DNA of 37,143 bases, from positions 1 through 37,143 of the forward strand of contig CANCBK010000012.1 in assembly GCA_947374315.1 (NCBI GenBank). The letters run 5' to 3'. The notes below the pieces were generated by a model. It was not told where the DNA came from. It did not search any database and worked only from the letters and a program-made list of their open reading frames with translations. Made by a program: the position numbers and the translations under genes. Below, piece by piece: positions 25,185 to 33,183 of this stretch (within the stretch, counting starts at the first letter, position 1; each line of letters starts with the position of its first letter). Source of the DNA: Burkholderiaceae bacterium (GTDB lineage Bacteria > Pseudomonadota > Gammaproteobacteria > Burkholderiales > Burkholderiaceae).

Positions 25185-25838
25185 CTAGCTATCGCATGAG
25201 GCCAATCTATCAATGGTTCTTCTGGCGACATCCTTCACCCAAGGCTGATCGCTCCAATGTTTCTGAGCAAAGGTATCGATCTGAGGTTTGTATTTGAGCG
25301 TTAAGCCGATAACATCAAGCCCCTCCAAGAACATTCGATGATGTCTTGCCGATAGAGTGAATGAAAATTCATGCTTTCCCGCTCTAACAAGACCATGTTC
25401 TATATCTATGTCAATTGCGATGGGTTTACCGTTATCGTCAGCCTCTTTCATTAAGGTTTGCACCTGATCTTCAGGGAGTACCACCAATAGCAAGCCGTTA
25501 CCCATTGCATTGGAATAGAAAATTTCCGCAAAGCTGGATGCAATCACCGCTTTAAAACCATATTGCTGCATCCCCCAAACCGCATGCTCACGACTTGAGC
25601 CACATCCATAATTTGGACCTGCAATCAAGACATCAGTTGATGCATAGGCCGCTTGATTTAAGAAAAAATCAGGCTTTGGCTTTCCAGACTCGTCAAAACG
25701 CAAGTCATAGAACAATCCCTGCGCTAAACCTGACTTATCAATGCCGCGCAAGAACTGCTTTGGCATCACTTGATCAGTATCAAAGTTGGCAATACGTAAG
25801 GCCGCAGCATGCCCATGAATCTTAGATTGCTTCAGCAT
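25185..25838 (-). CDS. leuD: LeuD-type hydro-lyase small subunit (3-isopropylmalate dehydratase-like)
   Basis: The 217-residue swivelling domain subunit of an isopropylmalate isomerase-type enzyme. NFDTDQVMPKQFLRGIDKSGL near the N terminus and PNYGCGSSREHAVWGM in the centre are the active-site landmarks, and SFAEIFYSNAMGNGLLLVVL follows as usual. It combines with the LeuC-type subunit. The start overlaps leuC by 17 bases and has a clear AAGGAGTGA ribosome site within the leuC end. Because it sits with a Bug binding protein and a LysR regulator and not with leuB, it may serve a catabolic substrate and not leucine synthesis; this is inference. Confidence 0.88.
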   Translation of the reverse strand: MLKQSKIHGHAAALRIANFDTDQVMPKQFLRGIDKSGLAQGLFYDLRFDESGKPKPDFFLNQAAYASTDVLIAGPNYGCGSSREHAVWGMQQYGFKAVIASSFAEIFYSNAMGNGLLLVVLPEDQVQTLMKEADDNGKPIAIDIDIEHGLVRAGKHEFSFTLSARHHRMFLEGLDVIGLTLKYKPQIDTFAQKHWSDQPWVKDVARRTIDRLASCDS

Positions 25839-27252
25839 GAATCACTCCTTGTAATTTACGTGCGTCCGTAATCACTCCAGTTACTGCTGCGGCTGCAGCC
25901 ATTGCAGGGCTCATTAAGTGAGTAATTGCGCCCCTACCCTGGCGACCCTCAAAGTTACGATTGGTTGTTGAAGCACAGCGAGTGCCCGAGGCGAGAACGT
26001 CATCATTCATGGCGAGACACATCGAGCAGCCAGGTTTTCGCCACTCAAATCCGGCAGCAATGAGCTTATCCGCGATTCCTTCTTTTTCTGCTTGAGCCTT
26101 TACTGCTCCAGAACCCGGTACGACCATGGCACGAACTCCGGCCGCCACTTTTCTATCGCCGATGGTGGCAATGACATTACGCAAATCTTCAATACGCCCA
26201 TTGGTACAGGAGCCAATAAATACATGCTGAATAGGCACCCCCTCTAACATCTGCCCGTCAATCAATTTGGTGTACTTCAAAGCCTGCTCCAGACTTAACT
26301 TATCAACTGGATTCTGAATTGAATCCTTGGTCGGAATGTTGGCATTAATCGCAATCGCTTGATCAGGACTAGTACCCCAAGTGACAAAGGGGGCCATCTG
26401 ACTTGCATCGAATACATACTCTTTTTCAAACTTTGCATCGGGATCTGAATATAAACTTGCCCAATGCTGTAGTGCGCGCTCTTTAATATCACCCACGATA
26501 TCTGGACACCGCGCCAGAACATAATCAATGGCCGTGCTATCAGGGGCAATCAATGCGCCGCGTGCACCCGCCTCAACCGTCATATTGCAGATAGTAAAGC
26601 GCGCCTCAGTACTTAGGTCCTCAAGGGCACTACCGCAATACTCAACGACATAACCAATCGCACCTTTAGCGCCAATTTGACTAATGATATTGAGAATCAT
26701 GTCCTTAGATGTAGTGCCTATAGGTAATTTACCGTTGATTTTGATTCGCATGTTCTTGGCCAAGCGATAAACCAGTGTTTGAGTAGCCAAGACATGCTCG
26801 ACCTCGGAAGTCCCAATCCCGAATCCCAGCGCACCTAAGGCTCCATAAGTGGTTGTATGACTATCGCCACAGATAATCACCATCCCTGGCCTTACCATTC
26901 CATGCTCTGGTGAGACCACATGCTCAATGCCTTGTAAGGAGTCATTAGTATCAAACAATGGGATATGGTGTTTTACACAATTCTGTTTTAGATTCAGCGC
27001 CTGCAATGAAGATGCTGGATCAGAAATCTGTCTTGGCGTTTCATTGTGCGTCGGAATAATATGACTAACCACAGATACATTCTGACCCGGGATAGGCACT
27101 CCACGCGCCTTCTCATCCAAACCCGCAAATGCTTGTGGGCTAGTGTACTCATTCATCAGATGTAAATCACAGAATAGCAATACATTTTCTTCATCGAGTA
27201 TCGCAACCGTATGGGAATCCACCAACTTTTGATACAAGGTTTTAGCGCTCAT
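25822..27252 (-). CDS. leuC: LeuC-type hydro-lyase large subunit (3-isopropylmalate dehydratase-like)
   Basis: A 476-residue aconitase-superfamily subunit that would hydrate/dehydrate a 2- or 3-hydroxy di- or tricarboxylic acid. The 4Fe-4S ligands are C349 (GSCTNGR), C409 and C412 (GCSMC), close to E. coli LeuC numbering. GDSHTTTYGALGALGFGIGTSEVEHVLATQTL is conserved. Two usual active-site segments differ: HLVHEVTSPQAF reads HLMNEYTSPQAF, and the DHN motif reads THN (69-70 region). Such changes fit a paralogue with another substrate, for example a citraconate-, methylmalate- or homoaconitate-like acid. It follows the Bug gene by 31 bp and overlaps leuD. Confidence 0.88.
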   Translation of the reverse strand: MSAKTLYQKLVDSHTVAILDEENVLLFCDLHLMNEYTSPQAFAGLDEKARGVPIPGQNVSVVSHIIPTHNETPRQISDPASSLQALNLKQNCVKHHIPLFDTNDSLQGIEHVVSPEHGMVRPGMVIICGDSHTTTYGALGALGFGIGTSEVEHVLATQTLVYRLAKNMRIKINGKLPIGTTSKDMILNIISQIGAKGAIGYVVEYCGSALEDLSTEARFTICNMTVEAGARGALIAPDSTAIDYVLARCPDIVGDIKERALQHWASLYSDPDAKFEKEYVFDASQMAPFVTWGTSPDQAIAINANIPTKDSIQNPVDKLSLEQALKYTKLIDGQMLEGVPIQHVFIGSCTNGRIEDLRNVIATIGDRKVAAGVRAMVVPGSGAVKAQAEKEGIADKLIAAGFEWRKPGCSMCLAMNDDVLASGTRCASTTNRNFEGRQGRGAITHLMSPAMAAAAAVTGVITDARKLQGVIHAEAI

Positions 27253-27283
27253 TTAATACTTTCAATAACAGTTTTAGGGCTTA

Positions 27284-28249
27284 TCAGTCAGAGGTAATGC
27301 CGCGCTCTTTAATTAACTTTGCCCACAAAGGAATCTCTTTTTCTAAACGCTGACGAGCTTGTGCGGGGGAAGATGGGGTTGGATCAAACCCTTCTTTGGT
27401 CATGCGTGCTTTGAGGGCGGGATTATTCAACGCCACATTTAATGTCGAATTGAGCTTGTCGATGACAGACTGTGATGTTCCTGCGGGCGCAAACACAATG
27501 AACCAAGTCTCAAAGCTGTATGCAGGTAGACCGGCTTCGGCCAATGTTGGGACGTTCGGCATCAATGGTGAACGCTTAGTGCCCGTGACCCCAATGCCTT
27601 TTAACATGCCGCTTTGTACAAATTGAGCGGCAGCAGACGCCACAGGAAAACACATATCCACCTGACCGCCTGCAGTATCACTCAATGCAGGGCCACCACC
27701 CCGATAGGGAATATGCGTGATAAAAGTGTTGGAGGTTGCTTTAAATAATTCAGGGGCAATGTGCATGGTACTGCCATTACCGGCAGAGGCATAAGTCATC
27801 TTTCCAGGATTCTTTTTCAGCAATGCTAGCAACTCTTTTAAGTCTTTAACGGGCACCTTAGGATTGACGACCAGCACATGCTGCGAGCTTGCAACCATAC
27901 CAATGGGAGTCAAATCTTTAAGCGTATCAAAAGGCATCTTTGAATATAAAGCTGGGTTTACTGCCAATGAAAGTGTATGGATGCCAATGGTGTAGCCATC
28001 AGGCTTTGATTTAGCAACTGCATCAACACCAGCATTGCCACCAGCGCCCGCCCTATTCTCCACAATGATGGACTGACCAAGTGACTTACCCCAATCTTCT
28101 GAAATCATACGAGCAGTAATATCTGCGCTGCCCCCAGGCGCATAAGGAACAATCAATTTCACCGGACGCTCTGGGAACGTTTGGGCTACCGCCGAAGCCA
28201 TTAAACCGCCGATACCTAAAAGAACGATCAAAGCGTTTTTATATTTCAT
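27284..28249 (-). CDS. Bug family (TctC-like) tripartite tricarboxylate transporter solute-binding protein
   Basis: A 321-residue periplasmic binding protein of the Bug family, which is hugely expanded in Burkholderiales. It has a signal peptide ending near ASAVAQ, then FPERPVKLIVPYAPGGSADITARMI, the ENRAGAGGNAG loop, PDGYTIG and YASAGNGSTMH, all family landmarks for binding of carboxylates. The ATG at 28249 was chosen because GGAGGAGA precedes it; an upstream start would add five residues. It heads a likely operon with the LeuC/LeuD-type hydro-lyase and is divergent from the LysR gene. No TctA or TctB membrane subunits are in the window, which is common for Bug genes. Confidence 0.93.
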   Translation of the reverse strand: MKYKNALIVLLGIGGLMASAVAQTFPERPVKLIVPYAPGGSADITARMISEDWGKSLGQSIIVENRAGAGGNAGVDAVAKSKPDGYTIGIHTLSLAVNPALYSKMPFDTLKDLTPIGMVASSQHVLVVNPKVPVKDLKELLALLKKNPGKMTYASAGNGSTMHIAPELFKATSNTFITHIPYRGGGPALSDTAGGQVDMCFPVASAAAQFVQSGMLKGIGVTGTKRSPLMPNVPTLAEAGLPAYSFETWFIVFAPAGTSQSVIDKLNSTLNVALNNPALKARMTKEGFDPTPSSPAQARQRLEKEIPLWAKLIKERGITSD

Positions 28250-28322
28250 GGATGTCTCCTCCAATGTATTTATCCCCCTATCCTACCCGTAAAATAAACA
28301 AGCTTAATATCATTTAAATTAC

Positions 28323-28342
28323 AACTTTCTTTCTTATAAGTT
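28323..28342. promoter_or_regulatory. Candidate LysR-type operator between Bug gene and lysR
   Basis: AACTT and AAGTT are separated by ten bases, giving a T-N-A dyad as expected for a LysR regulator site. It lies 12 bp before the lysR start and about 75 bp before the Bug gene, the usual autoregulatory position in a divergent LysR pair. Confidence 0.45.
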
Positions 28343-28354
28343 AATAATACGAAC

Positions 28355-29269
28355 ATGGATAGTTTTTCAGATATCGCCTTTTTTGCCCTATTAATCAAAC
28401 AAGGCAGCATGGCTGCGACCGCCCAAGAAATGGGCCTTACTCCGCCCGCAGTCAGTAAGCGACTTGCCTTGATTGAGAAAAGACTTGGGGTTCGACTTCT
28501 ACAACGGACGACTCGGCAAATCAGCCTCACACCAGAAGGAGAGATCTACCTTACTGAGGGAGCTCATGTTCTTGCCAATCTCGAAGAGTTGGAGCGATCT
28601 GTTTCGGGAAGCGGGAGCACGCCCAAGGGGGTTATTAAGATTGGCGCCACCCTGGGATTTGGTCGCCGCTATATCGCTCCGGCCATTTCAAAATTTTCAG
28701 ATCTTTATCCAGAGGTGGAAATTCAGCTCACGCTCAATGATCGTCCAATCAATATCGTTGAAAAAGGTTTGGATGTAGTGATTCGATTTGGAGAGCTTCC
28801 TGATGTTCGATTAACGGCAAGACTGTTAGCCCATAATCACCGCGTACTATGCGCATCCCCAATTTATATAGAGAGCATGGGCGAGCCTGAAAACCCAAAA
28901 GAACTCAGTAAGCATCAATGCTTATTTATTCGTGAAGCAGATGAATCCTACGGAACTTGGCACTTTCATCAGGGCAAAAAAACAGAGACCGTGAAGGTGC
29001 AAGGTCCATTAACCAGCAATGATGGAGAGTCCGTCATGAACTGGGCTCTAGAGGGCAAAGGAATCATGGTTCGATCGTATTGGGATGCCGCGCAATATAT
29101 TAGGGACGGCCAACTTAAACTCATTTTGACTCATTGGGATTTACCTAGCGCAGATATTTATGCAGTATTTCCAACGAGAAATAACTTATCCGCGAAAACG
29201 AGAGTATTTGTTGACTATCTATTAAGCGAATTTGAAACCTATCGAATAGGCTCAAAAATATCCTGGTGA
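28355..29269 (+). CDS. LysR family transcriptional regulator
   Basis: A 304-residue LysR regulator. Residues 1-60 hold the winged helix (FFALLIKQGSMAATAQEMGLTPPAVSKRLALIEKRLGVRLLQRTTRQISLTPEG), and the rest is the two-lobed effector domain (GVIKIGATLGFGRRYIAPAISKF and later GKGIMVRSYWD). It resembles the CrgA/DmlR branch. It is divergent from the Bug-leuC-leuD operon, separated by about 105 bp with a matching dyad, so it very probably controls that operon in response to its substrate or a derivative. E. coli DmlR controls D-malate use, which suits a carboxylic acid effector. Confidence 0.93.
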   Translation: MDSFSDIAFFALLIKQGSMAATAQEMGLTPPAVSKRLALIEKRLGVRLLQRTTRQISLTPEGEIYLTEGAHVLANLEELERSVSGSGSTPKGVIKIGATLGFGRRYIAPAISKFSDLYPEVEIQLTLNDRPINIVEKGLDVVIRFGELPDVRLTARLLAHNHRVLCASPIYIESMGEPENPKELSKHQCLFIREADESYGTWHFHQGKKTETVKVQGPLTSNDGESVMNWALEGKGIMVRSYWDAAQYIRDGQLKLILTHWDLPSADIYAVFPTRNNLSAKTRVFVDYLLSEFETYRIGSKISW

Positions 29270-29367
29270 AACAGCTCAAGCACTGCATCTGAATATGATG
29301 CTGATTGGTCGTAGGTAGCTGCCATGCAAAAACTGATCACCAAACCACCGACATTCGTGAATATTGC

Positions 29368-29988
29368 TTAGTCGATCCAGCTTGGATATTTATCCATCAC
29401 TGAATTAAAGAGCTCAGATTCAAGCAACTGATTAAGCCATTGTTTGATTAACGTAAATGGCAACCCCTCAAAACGTTGCGGATTGACGATTGAAAACTGC
29501 CTAATGAATGGAAAAATAGCGACATCCACCCATGTCATCCTACTTCCCAATAAGTACCCGCTGGCCCGCAAAGCAGCCTCCATGGGCTCCAGCATCAACG
29601 CTATTGCAGCATGTAAAACATCTCCCTGATTCAGCTCGGGATATCGATTTGGATATTTATATTGGTCTAAGAGCGCCTTAAATGGGCCGTCATTTTTCTC
29701 AATCCAAGCTTTGGAGATGCACTCATCAACTATTCCCCAGCCATCCGGATCGGACTTTGTCAAAGCCCAACGCATAATATCCAAGCTTTGATCCAAAATG
29801 AGTCCATCGACACACAACACTGGAACAGTTCCCTTGGGTGATACAAGCAGCATGGATTGCGGCTTGTTATTCAATGAAATCTCTCTGTGCTCCACCTGAA
29901 TGCCTGCGTATTTCAATGCCATACGAGCCCTCATAGCATAAGGGCATCTACGATAAGAATATAAAATTGGCATCACTAATTCATTCAC
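29368..29988 (-). CDS. Glutathione S-transferase family protein
   Basis: A 206-residue GST-like protein. The thioredoxin-fold N-terminal domain begins PILYSYRRCPYAMRARMALKYAGI, with a CPYA motif in the position of the catalytic cysteine of omega-type or glutaredoxin-like GSTs, and contains the cis-Pro segment KGTVPVLCVDG and DQSLDIMRW. The all-helical C-terminal domain follows. It may reduce or conjugate small electrophiles with glutathione; the substrate is unknown. The start could be Met1 or Met6 (MPILYSY); neither has a strong ribosome site. It is convergent with lysR and probably transcribed alone. Confidence 0.87.
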   Translation of the reverse strand: MNELVMPILYSYRRCPYAMRARMALKYAGIQVEHREISLNNKPQSMLLVSPKGTVPVLCVDGLILDQSLDIMRWALTKSDPDGWGIVDECISKAWIEKNDGPFKALLDQYKYPNRYPELNQGDVLHAAIALMLEPMEAALRASGYLLGSRMTWVDVAIFPFIRQFSIVNPQRFEGLPFTLIKQWLNQLLESELFNSVMDKYPSWID

Positions 29989-30165
29989 TGCGGCAGTCCA
30001 GTTTTCAACGGTTTACCAATGCATCAATCACTCAGCTGGTGTAATTCGATACTAAATGAAAAAACTGTGCAAAGTTAACATTGGTATTCAATGGACCCCT
30101 GATCTGAAATTATGCGACCAACAACTCTTATTAAGTATAGGCGGTGACCCATAGTGAGCTCAAGA

Positions 30166-30981
30166 CTATAGGACTCTTTCCAAGGCAGTTCTCGCAAAAA
30201 GAGCGTCGTTAAATCGGGTATTTTTTCCCTTCGACTGCAGAAATACCATCGCAATATTTCTGCCCTTTATCTTCACCTCCATCACCAAGCATCGTCCAGC
30301 GGCAGCGATATAGCCTGTCTTTTGGACTAGAACATTCATAATTTCATTGCGAACAATCGGATTGGTATTAACAAATGGCTGGGGGGTATGAACTCCATCG
30401 ATTACGTTAAACTTTTCTGTTGTTGAAAGCTCTTGAATTAATGGGTAGCGCATGGACTCTCTCAATAAGAGCACTAAATCTTGTGCTGTAGAAACATTCT
30501 GCGGAGAAAGTCCGGTGGGCTCAATAAAATGGGTATGCGTCATTCCGAGTTCTTTTGCCTTTAAATTCATGGCATCGACAAAGGCATTTTTACCTCCTAC
30601 ATAGGATCTAGCCAAGGCGTTGATAGCTCTATTTTCCGATGACATTAATCCAACCCTCAAGGTCCTTTCACGACTCATCTCGGTCCCCACTCTTAATTTC
30701 CATTTAGCGCTCGATTGCCAGGCAATATCCTCCCGCAAGATTGTGATGGGGTCTGCTAAACCCTGATCCGACTCCAAAACAATTATGGAGGCCATTAACT
30801 TAGAGATTGAAGCAATCGGAGAAATGGCTGAAGAGTTCCTGTCAACCAGCACATCTCCAGAGTCCACATCAACTACATAAGCAATATTTGAATGGAAATC
30901 ATCCCCATGGCTATTTCTTGCAAATACAGATGTATGAAGGAGCAGCAGACCCAGTACGCAACTAATAAATAATTTATGCAT
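30166..30981 (-). CDS. pbpG: D-alanyl-D-alanine endopeptidase, PBP7-like (peptidase S11)
   Basis: A 271-residue low-molecular-weight penicillin-binding protein with a signal peptide (cleavage near VFA-R, residue 21). The three penicilloyl-serine motifs are present: SISK with Ser58 and Lys61, SEN (115-117) and KTG (221-223). Length and the early DSGDVLVDRN segment match PBP7, a DD-endopeptidase that cuts peptidoglycan cross-links, more than the longer PBP5-type carboxypeptidases with a C-terminal anchor. It lies ten bases after the zinc-ribbon gene, near genes for a lipoprotein and a Pal-like protein, forming an envelope cluster. Ribosome site GGTAAG is modest. Confidence 0.88.
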   Translation of the reverse strand: MHKLFISCVLGLLLLHTSVFARNSHGDDFHSNIAYVVDVDSGDVLVDRNSSAISPIASISKLMASIIVLESDQGLADPITILREDIAWQSSAKWKLRVGTEMSRERTLRVGLMSSENRAINALARSYVGGKNAFVDAMNLKAKELGMTHTHFIEPTGLSPQNVSTAQDLVLLLRESMRYPLIQELSTTEKFNVIDGVHTPQPFVNTNPIVRNEIMNVLVQKTGYIAAAGRCLVMEVKIKGRNIAMVFLQSKGKNTRFNDALFARTALERVL

Positions 30982-30991
30982 TTTTTATAAC

Positions 30992-31303
30992 TTACCAATA
31001 TTTAAATGGGCGCTCAGCCCTTATATTTGAACCAGTCGCCTTCATTTTCATTTTGCATTGCGGGCACGTCATCCCATCCCATTGCACGAGATATTCAGCT
31101 GATTGACATTTTTTGCAAACCGCAGCTCCCGAAGGGGGGTCTAGCATTGCCCCTGGATTTGCCAAAATGAAGGCGCCGAGCTCCTTACAGAGCTCGCAAA
31201 CCATGGGTGCCTTTAAATAATGAGGGCCTTTTTCTACCCCGATACCGCAAATACATTCATATTTACAGGGCACACAGACAAACCGGTATTCCGCGGTCAT
31301 CAT
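30992..31303 (-). CDS. Small ten-cysteine zinc-ribbon protein of unknown function
   Basis: A 103-residue protein with no signal peptide or membrane helix. Cysteines lie at 10, 13, 17, 19, 36, 39, 63, 66, 80 and 83, so there are four CxxC knuckles plus a CxC; probably two zinc ribbons form (63-83 is the clearest, and 10-39 holds the rest). A Pro/Gly-rich linker (around 50-60) separates the halves. I do not recognise a named family. It starts one base after the lipoprotein stop and is followed ten bases later by the PBP7-like gene, so the three are surely co-transcribed. Zinc ribbons bind nucleic acids or proteins; which applies is unknown. Confidence 0.75.
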   Translation of the reverse strand: MMTAEYRFVCVPCKYECICGIGVEKGPHYLKAPMVCELCKELGAFILANPGAMLDPPSGAAVCKKCQSAEYLVQWDGMTCPQCKMKMKATGSNIRAERPFKYW

Positions 31304-31304
31304 T

Positions 31305-31811
31305 TTATTGACTGGCTTTTAGCGTTTTCATAATCTGCGCCCATCTTTCTTTTGCATAGTGGATGCGCATTGATCTTTCTTGATTGGCAACACCAATGGT
31401 GATGCGTCCATCAATGAGGTCCGCATAGACTGCATCTATTTTTTCGTAAAAATTGGCGTATACGGCCACTAAAGCTGGACTAGGTAATTCATCGCTAATA
31501 GCGCGACACTTTAAGGTGGATTCTTTAAACCGCTTCAAGACTACTACCTGATCTCCAGAAATTTTATCGCTTGAATTAAATAACTCTTTTGCATTAGGGC
31601 TGTTGGCGGTGAGTGCTATGACATATTGATCAACGTACTTCGCATCTTTTGTCGTGCTTGCCTCAGAAATACATTCTGAAATTTTCTTCTGAATGACGTC
31701 CACCTGTGCTTGAGATATTTCATTTATTGCTGGAGGTGATGGCAACTTAGTACCAGTACAACCGGTTAAAGCAATGGCAAACAATAAAACGCTACGATAA
31801 ATTTTATTCAT
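31305..31811 (-). CDS. Putative lipoprotein, unknown function
   Basis: From the ATG at 31811, preceded by AGGAT, the 168-residue product has an N-terminal signal with lipobox LTGC (lipid-bearing Cys18). The mature part is mostly helical with acidic and Lys residues and includes two further cysteines; no domain is recognised. A longer frame from 31868 adds an unlikely prefix. It lies 79 bp after the Pal-like gene and directly before the zinc-ribbon gene, one base apart, in the envelope cluster. Confidence 0.7.
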   Translation of the reverse strand: MNKIYRSVLLFAIALTGCTGTKLPSPPAINEISQAQVDVIQKKISECISEASTTKDAKYVDQYVIALTANSPNAKELFNSSDKISGDQVVVLKRFKESTLKCRAISDELPSPALVAVYANFYEKIDAVYADLIDGRITIGVANQERSMRIHYAKERWAQIMKTLKASQ

Positions 31812-31890
31812 ACAAATCCTGTATAGAAAATAGACTCTTAGAGAATAAAAACCTCTCCACAGAAACATAATGCGAAGAGGTTAAAGAGGA

Positions 31891-32382
31891 TTACTGGTAA
31901 ACAATGTCAGCGCGACGATTCTCTTTAAAGGCGGCCTCGGTTTGTGCTGGATTCTGGGGCTTCTCTTTACCAAAGCTAACTGCCTCCAGCTGGGAATCGC
32001 TAACCCCCTGAGTGACAAGCGCCCGCTTTACGGCCTCGGAGCGCTTTTGACCTAAGGCCAAGTTGTACTCAGCAGTGCCACGATCATCGGTATTACCCTG
32101 AATGATGATGGAGACCTTTTGCTTTTGAAATGCCTTCAGATATGCGGCATGAGCAGCAATCGTAGAGGCGTACTTTGGATCAATAGCGTAATCATCAAAT
32201 TCAAAATAGATAGATCTTTTGCCATACACACTAGACTTTGGATCGCTAATAGGGTCATAGGACATAGAACCGCCAGCATGAACAGAAGCAACCCCATTAA
32301 CATCATCCAACTTAACACTACTGCAGGCGGAAATAAATAAAACCAGCATTGCCAAAGGCAAGACTTTTACCAACTTAAACAT
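31891..32382 (-). CDS. pal: Pal-like OmpA-domain lipoprotein
   Basis: A 163-residue peptidoglycan-associated lipoprotein. From the ATG at 32382 the lipobox ISAC gives a lipidated Cys20, followed by a short linker and the OmpA_C domain: IYFEFDDYAIDPKY, then GNTDDRGTAEYNLALGQKRSEAV, the signature that binds diaminopimelate of peptidoglycan. The end FKENRRADIVYQ matches Pal. No tolB or ybgF is adjacent, so it may be a second Pal or a related lipoprotein distinct from the tol-pal one; that needs the genome. It heads the cluster with the lipoprotein, zinc-ribbon and PBP7 genes. Confidence 0.88.
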   Translation of the reverse strand: MFKLVKVLPLAMLVLFISACSSVKLDDVNGVASVHAGGSMSYDPISDPKSSVYGKRSIYFEFDDYAIDPKYASTIAAHAAYLKAFQKQKVSIIIQGNTDDRGTAEYNLALGQKRSEAVKRALVTQGVSDSQLEAVSFGKEKPQNPAQTEAAFKENRRADIVYQ

Positions 32383-32471
32383 GACGAAATTTCCCAATAG
32401 AGGCTAAAAATAATTAGCAGAATCGATACAGGAGAATTGGCGCTACTTAGCCAATCCCAAACCCAAGAGAA

Positions 32472-32825
32472 TCAGGCGATCGATTTTGGGGGTTTGAACG
32501 CTGAATCCGGAAAAGTCTGCGTACAAAGGATGTCCCCAGAGTAATTAAAGACAGTGGCTTTGGGAGAACGAAATGGAGTGATGATGCTGGTATCGCTCAA
32601 ATTGGCGATCACATGACTCATCAGAAATAGTGTGTGGACTTGTTGCTGACCTTCAGAGGTTTCTTTGCTAGCGTGGCTTTTTTCAGCTACAAAGCCTGCA
32701 AATACAGCTTGATGGATTTGCGCTCGCTCAATAGCAGCATCAATAAAGATACTAGATGCCGCCACCTTAAATGAAATCAAGAAGAGGCAAAGAAGAATCA
32801 CAAGAGATCTACTTCTAGTTCGCAT
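32472..32825 (-). CDS. Secreted hypothetical protein
   Basis: A 117-residue product with a clear signal peptide (RSRSLVILLCLFLISF, cleavage near VAASS). The mature part is about 93 residues with one cysteine near the C terminus and a Pro-rich end (FKPPKSIA). The layout faintly recalls small CzcI-type proteins of metal-efflux operons, but motifs are not convincing. It lies upstream of the Pal-like gene on the same strand (89-bp gap with a weak hairpin at 32436-32455). No ribosome site is visible, while a TATAGAAT box lies just before the ATG. Function unknown. Confidence 0.55.
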   Translation of the reverse strand: MRTRSRSLVILLCLFLISFKVAASSIFIDAAIERAQIHQAVFAGFVAEKSHASKETSEGQQQVHTLFLMSHVIANLSDTSIITPFRSPKATVFNYSGDILCTQTFPDSAFKPPKSIA

Positions 32826-33183
32826 AGGCTGAATTCTATACCTAAATTATGCGGGATGAAACACCAAACACAAACCCCAGAAAACCAGGCCGATTGGCGC
32901 GTTTAATGGGGCGCCATTTTGATGGCTAATGACCAAAATGGGGATCACTGGCTATAAATTAGCCTCTGAGGCTGGCCATTTGGAATGCCCAGCAACCTAA
33001 GTCATCAGAATTCATGGTCAATCCAGCCGCCAATATCTACTTTTTGAATTTAAATATTAGCGCTCTTGCTCAATTGATCGCATGGATTTTTCATTTAAAT
33101 CAATCAGAAGAAGGCGCCCGACTTTAAGTCTATATTGGGCATCAATCAGGGTAGATCAATTCATTCAGTGCATACTAGGCCAC
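32826..33183. other. Intergenic region with inverted repeats
   Basis: About 358 bp between divergent genes. CCATTTTG (32914-32921) pairs exactly with CAAAATGG (32934-32941); GGCGC/GCGCC (32897-32915) and GGCTA/TAGCC (around 32950-32965) form further short hairpins close by. This could be the divergent promoter region or a small structured RNA; no protein coding is supported before the DUF1345 start. Confidence 0.4.

Noticed and set aside
25017..25199. 60-codon plus-strand frame downstream of the efflux promoter
   Set aside because: No ribosome site, no recognisable motif, and it overlaps the leuD end on the other strand.
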